Below, in pieces: positions 28,901 through 35,000 of a DNA stretch of 64,000 bases. Within the stretch, counting starts at the first letter, position 1, and each line of letters begins with the position of its first letter. This DNA comes from Norana najaformis (taxonomy: Eukaryota > Annelida > Clitellata > Crassiclitellata > Hormogastridae): NCBI GenBank assembly GCA_964023275.1, contig OZ029921.1:4410455-4474454 (forward strand), written 5' to 3'. The notes under the pieces are model-generated. The model made no database searches and was not told the origin of the DNA. It saw only the letters and a program-made list of their open reading frames with translations. The translations under genes and the position numbers were made by a program.

Positions 28901-28997
28901 CAGATTCAGCGCTATAATCAAGTCTGCATTACAATGAGTTGCCACTGTACGGTTAAACCAAATTTCACAATATAAAAGTATTCAATATAAATTATGC

Positions 28998-29038
<41 letters not shown>

Positions 29039-32000
29039 CAAAAACATATATTTACAAAAAATATGTACATTTAATGCATGATTACTGTAATTGTAATTAT
29101 GTATGCATAATATAGAATTATGTATGCATATTGTTTATTCAGTTTTTTAAGTGTAGTTAATCATGTGTTTGCTTCACGAACTGTAGCTTCAGATATATTT
29201 AGCGGCACTTTTGAGGAGCTGTTGAAGGCGCTATATAAATGTCTAAATAATTGCATACAGTGGATTGATCTTAAGGTAAATTAGGTCAAATAAAGTAGGG
29301 TAAGGTAAGGACGCGGTGGTGTAGTGGTATGGTCTGTGCCTCGTAACCGGAGGGTCGCGGGTTCGAATCTGCCTCAAGCCACTGCGTAGCGACCTTGGAC
29401 AAGTTGCTCACCCACAATTGTCTGTGAGGAAGGCAACGGGAAACCACCTCACTATCTCATCCCCGGGTGGCATAAAGCCAATGGACCTGCCTTCGGGCAG
29501 AGAACTCATCATCAAGGTAAGGTTAGGCAATCGTCTGCTTACTTGTTACAAGCCTCAGAGGTTGGGTTGTGTGGTTGATGGACCTTTTGACTGAAGCACG
29601 AACAGGGTACAGCAGTTTTACGAATGACCTTTAACCTCTGACCTTTAACCTCGGCTTTTGAGGTTCAGATCTTTATGTGTTGCATGAAAGTGACAAGTGA
29701 TTCGAGAGCCAAGCGAACTGCTGTATTGCCGATACTGATATAGAAAACATTTCTTCGATCTGAGGACCATGGGGAAGCTTTTGTTTGTAGAGAAATGATG
29801 GGCATTTACCTTTACCTTTCCCTCTGGATTCATTGATTCAAAATGAATCACTAATTACAACTGAGGCAGCAGGATTTGATCCCTGGACAATCTGCTGTGA
29901 GCAGTTCAAAGCTTTTGTTATGGAATTTAGTGTATCTTCTACCTCGGATTTGAACCTATTACCCTTGACTGAACAGGGTATCGCACTCATCACTCTGCTG
30001 CTAGGATTGGCTCCTGAAATGGCGCTATGTAAAGCTTTGTTACTTTAGATTGACATCTGTTGACTCATGCAAGAATTCTCAGCATGCTAAGTATACTCAT
30101 AATTTGAGTTAATTGTTAGTTGCATCATCAATTATATTATTTCAATCAGATATGGATATGTTCTTATAATTAAATAATTAATTTAACGTGAATTGTATGA
30201 TTATTTAACCTACTTGTTCTATTTAAACACCTTTGAGAGGTTTTTTAAATATGCTATATAAATAACTTCATTATAAGATTATCAATTAATGATTAACATT
30301 AAAGATATTGTGGCAGTTATATAATTAACTAATGTTACACTATTCAGTAATATTCTAAAAAATAGCAAATAATTTAAAATTAATCATGATTTGAATTAAT
30401 GAAAGCTCTTAATGTTAATTGATATCAATTATTAGATTAATTATAATGAGTTATTAATATTCATTAAAATGCTAATTAATTAGTATTAATTCAGGTGTTG
30501 AGTAATATTGTCAAATTCATGTTCTGTTTCATTGTATTTTGAGCAGTTGGAGATTTTTGTTACACGATGTGGCCGTTACTTAGTTTATCTAGTGATATGT
30601 GACTTAAAATCTGTTGTCTTTGCCTTTAAGTTGGTTCTGTGTTTTGTGAAAAAGTTGTTTAATTAAAAGATTAAAGTTTCACAAGTATTGTTTCAGTTTG
30701 GTTTCAAATGGAGGTTTCGTTAATTTGTAAGCGTTGGCTTGTTACAGTTTCATATTGCTTCAGACTTGTCGATCGTGGTTCATTTCAGAAATTTGAATCT
30801 CGGGGGCTAGCACGGTCCGTGCAAGGGGACCTTAAATAGTGTGGTACCCATTCATACGGGCCGCCGTGATGAAGGATCTCACCCGATGAATTCTCCTATC
30901 TGTATGCCCTCCGATATCTTTTAAATAGGAAATAGCCTGAACTAGAAGGATATATCAGTGGCGGCTGCAGGATTATTTGCTTGGGGCAAGAGCATTTTTC
31001 GCGCCACATTCTCACAGTCCACCATGCACGGATCTGGGCTGAGGGCCCGCAGGCACATAACCAAGAGTGGGCGGCTCTAGCTGAATCCGCCCACTGGGAT
31101 ATATGTAAATGTAACTTCCGAAATTTCTCAGCGCCACTCGAAAGCCGCGTGAGGGAGACCAACTTATTCAATGGCGTTAAAAGACCCATCGGGAGAAGCG
31201 AAATGTATGAGAAAGATGTCTATTTTATGGGGATAGTCTCAGAAGTAAAGTAGTTTCTCATATCCCACAAGTGAGATGTAAGGGAGGCGCTTATTTAATT
31301 TTCTTTAGGCCCTTGAGGCGACAGTGGGTGACCTCCAAATTTCCAATATTCTGGACACAGGACCAGTGCATCGCTGGACTTGTTGTTTACCTTCCAGGTA
31401 GGTGGCAGCACAGTTTCGAAAAAGACCATTAGATCAACGCTGGTGACTCGACTTCCATACACGTGTTGACCACTCCTTTACATTCCTCCTTTATCCGTCT
31501 GTCTGTCTTCTGGAGTTGGTTCGGATTAGGCAGGTCGCACGTGTTCTGCATGCAGGTGCGAATAGACTTGTTGGCGCCCTTTCTAATTTAGTAAGCTTAG
31601 GTTCTCGGTTTGCATGTAATATCCATCGTTTCCTGCCCATCCTACAGCGCACCTGGTCTCAGATTTCGGCGCGAGTCCGCCAAAGCCAGCTGCATTTTGC
31701 ACCTGCCTACATACACTAATTGTACTTGTACTGATCTGTCTCAGCTGGATGACCGCCGATCCGTTTTTAATTGAGGGGGTTGGGTGGTAGTGTGAAGCAG
31801 TGAGACAAATGTAAATGTAAACGTCCGAAATATTTCACCGCCACACAAAAACCGAGTCAGGGAGACCACAAAAGACCCAATGGAAGAAGCGAAATGTATG
31901 AAGAAGATGTGTATTTTATGGGGATAGTCTCAGCAATAAAGTAACATTTCCCATATCCCAGTGTGAGACGTAGAGGAGGCGCTCATTCCTTTTCCTTAGG

Positions 32001-35000
32001 CCCTTCGGCTGACAGTGAACGAAACCCAAAATCCTGGACACGGGGGCAGGGCATCGCAGGACTTTGACGTTTACTTTCCAGCTAGGTGGCAGCACAGTTT
32101 TGAAAACGTCCATTAGATTAAATCGCGCGCTGGTTACACGAATCGCGTACAAGTGTTGACCATTAATTAACAATCTGTATGTCTGTTTGTCTCTCTCTTT
32201 GTTCGTCTGTCGTTGGATCGGATTTGGCAGGTGGCACGTGTGCTGAATGCAGGTGCGAATAGACTTGTTGGCGCCATTTCGAAATTTATTACGTTTTAGT
32301 TTTCTGTTTGCATATAATTATATCTGTTCTAGGCTGCCCATCCCACAGCGCAGCTGCTCTCAGATTTCGGTTGCGTTATGGACCTGCTAACTTATAGTTT
32401 TGTCGCACTGTCGCAGATCTGGATGCCCGCCGATACCTTTTTAATGGCGTAGTGCCAGAACCAGAGGGATATATCAGTGGCGGCTCCAGGATCGTTTGTG
32501 TGGGGCAAGACCATTTCCAAGGAGCGTCACATTCTCGCAGTCCTCCATGCACGGGTCTGGCCTGAGGGGCGCAGGCATATAGCCAAAAGGGGGCGCCTGT
32601 AGCTAAATCTGCCACTGGGATATATGTAAATGTAAATGTAAACCTCCGAAATTTCTTAGCGCCACACAAAAGGCGCCTCAGGGAGACCAACTTACAAATT
32701 GACGCTAAAAGACCCATTGGGAGAAGCGAAACTATGTATGAGGGAGATGTCTACTTTGTGGGATAGTATCAGCAGTAAATTAAATTTTCGCATATAACCA
32801 CAAGTGAGATGTAGGGGAGGCGCTCATTTAATTTCCTTTAGACCATTGAGCCGACAATGGACGAATCCCAATGTCCTGGACACGGGGCCAGTGCATCGCC
32901 GGACTTGTCGTTTACTTCCCAGCTAGGTGGCTAGATGTTAAGCATTCCTTTACAATCTGTGTGTGTGTGTCTGTCTGTCTGTCGTTGGTTCACATTAGGC
33001 AGGTGGCACGTGTGCTGCATGCAGGTACGAATAGAGTCTTTGGCGGTATTTCGAAATTTATTACGTTTAAACCAAGAGGGGAGATGACGAACCACCTAGG
33101 TTACACAAAACCCGCGCCAGGAAGACCAGGTTAAACATCGGCGCTAAAACCTATTAGGAGGTGCGAAATGTACGGGAAGATGTGTTTTCAATGGGAAATA
33201 TTTAGTTTGGACCAGTGGGGAGAAAGACCTTTGGACGGGAGGGCGATGTATTGGGAAATGCAGCTTCAGTGGGAGATAATAGGAATCAACGTCGAAGGAA
33301 ACCGATTCTCAATACATATTAATTCGCATCAGTTAAGATTCGTTACATATATAAATTATAACAGTTCCGAGAGGTCCTTGAATGGAAATACACGTGTACT
33401 CAAATATTATAATGCTTACATACATTCAGCAATTACTACTACTGCTATATGCCAGTACAACAACAACAACTATTACTACTACTACAACGACGACTATGAC
33501 CATGACCATTATTAGGCCTATTACAATTATGAAGCCTTTTATTATTATTACGCCTATTAATATTAGGCCTAATATTATCATTATTGTTATTATTAGGTCT
33601 ACCATAATGTAGGGGCTTCTTAAAGCCACGCATGAGCTGCATAAGTAAAACAGCTCGACTCAGTAAGAGACAAGGTGCAAGGGTCAGTTTCAGATCGATG
33701 TCTTGACATTAGAGATCTTTTGCAATGTCCAACAACAGCACTAACTGTTATGCATTTATGAGAACCATCTTGTCTCAAAGTTTATAGACGGTCAGTGGAT
33801 GGCTTTTTAAATAGCTGAAGACTAAGACACAATTTTATATAATTTCATTGCCTAATAGAGTTGTTAAAATTGTTTTATCGTTTGAATGGGTGAGTTAAAG
33901 TAAGGTAATTTAATCGAACGGTCATGTAGTGGCTTCTAGTAGCAACGGTTTAATGAATAAAACAGTATTGATGGAAAGTGACTGAGAATGTTTTAGTCAA
34001 AATGAGAGGAGTCATTTGTCACAATTGTTGAGGTTTGTTTGAACTGCTCTCAAATACATTGTGTGGCATGGTATTCGATTGGCTTGAACGCGAAATTGCT
34101 CAGCGCTATCGGTTGATGCGCTGTCATTATATTTCGGCGCTGAATAAATGATATGTTGCATGTGGCCTATATATACCCGGTATATATACAATATATCCCA
34201 TATATGTATATATTTATATACCCGGTGTATACATGAGAGTGTGGTCACTAACGTGGGAAAATACGAACTCAAGTGGTGTTGTGTGATAGTTGAGGCAGAA
34301 CGTTTGCTGTCTTCATTCCTTGAACTTGTGTGTGGTCAGTGAACCGTGACCCTCGAATGGGCAACAAGCCACAAGACACACCTTGTTTTCAGGCGATTTG
34401 CATACAGTAGATTGGTCTTGAACTTGATGTGGGTAATGTCAGTCCGAAGCTTGAACGAAGGAGAAGGGAGACGTCTGCGGCTTACTACTAACTGTGCGAA
34501 TTGATAGAGTCTTCGCTCGGACGTTCTGCAGCGAGCTGAAGAAGAACTCGGGCGATTGGATGGAGGAGTTTTGGTCGACTGGAGAAGCGAGGCCGTGACT
34601 GAAGCGACAGAAAGCCTGAGAAGTGAAAACGCACTTAACATTCCAAGGCCGTCGTCTTGGTAAGTGTCGATATATATATATGTATACACATATCAAAGGG
34701 GTGCTATATAAATTGATTATATATATATATGCCTAGTGTTAATTTCAAGCCCGTTTAAAGAGTATATGTTTTTAGAATATACGCGCTTGCGTGTACTTAA
34801 CTGAAATTGAAGAGTCCATGCCTTAGTTGTACACACGGTTTCAAGCGCTTGAATTCTTGTCGTAATTAATACGTGTACGTTGACGTTGACGAGATAATTA
34901 CGTAGGTATACTATTAACAGTGGGAAGGTTTCTGTATCAAGACAGTTGAATGCTTGACGGAGGCAGATGTGTTATTTAGCGCCTCTTCATGTACTACTCA

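Larger units (their letters stand above)
26000..30787. other. Lamin intron 10, left part
   Basis: Outside the SINEs and the MITE: AT-rich unique DNA, an AAT array (27430-27520), a TA run (28990-29032) and very AT-rich ATTAAT sequence (30060-30500). No exon found. Confidence 0.55.

Noticed and set aside
29309..29400. Functional tRNA gene
   Set aside because: A and B boxes are present but the acceptor stem does not close and the unit continues into a SINE body.
34390..34672. Possible 5'UTR exon ending at a GTAAGT donor (34662)
   Set aside because: The left part is a dispersed repeat also at 47 kb, the frame is not conserved, and lamin exons lie on both sides. A chance donor is more likely.
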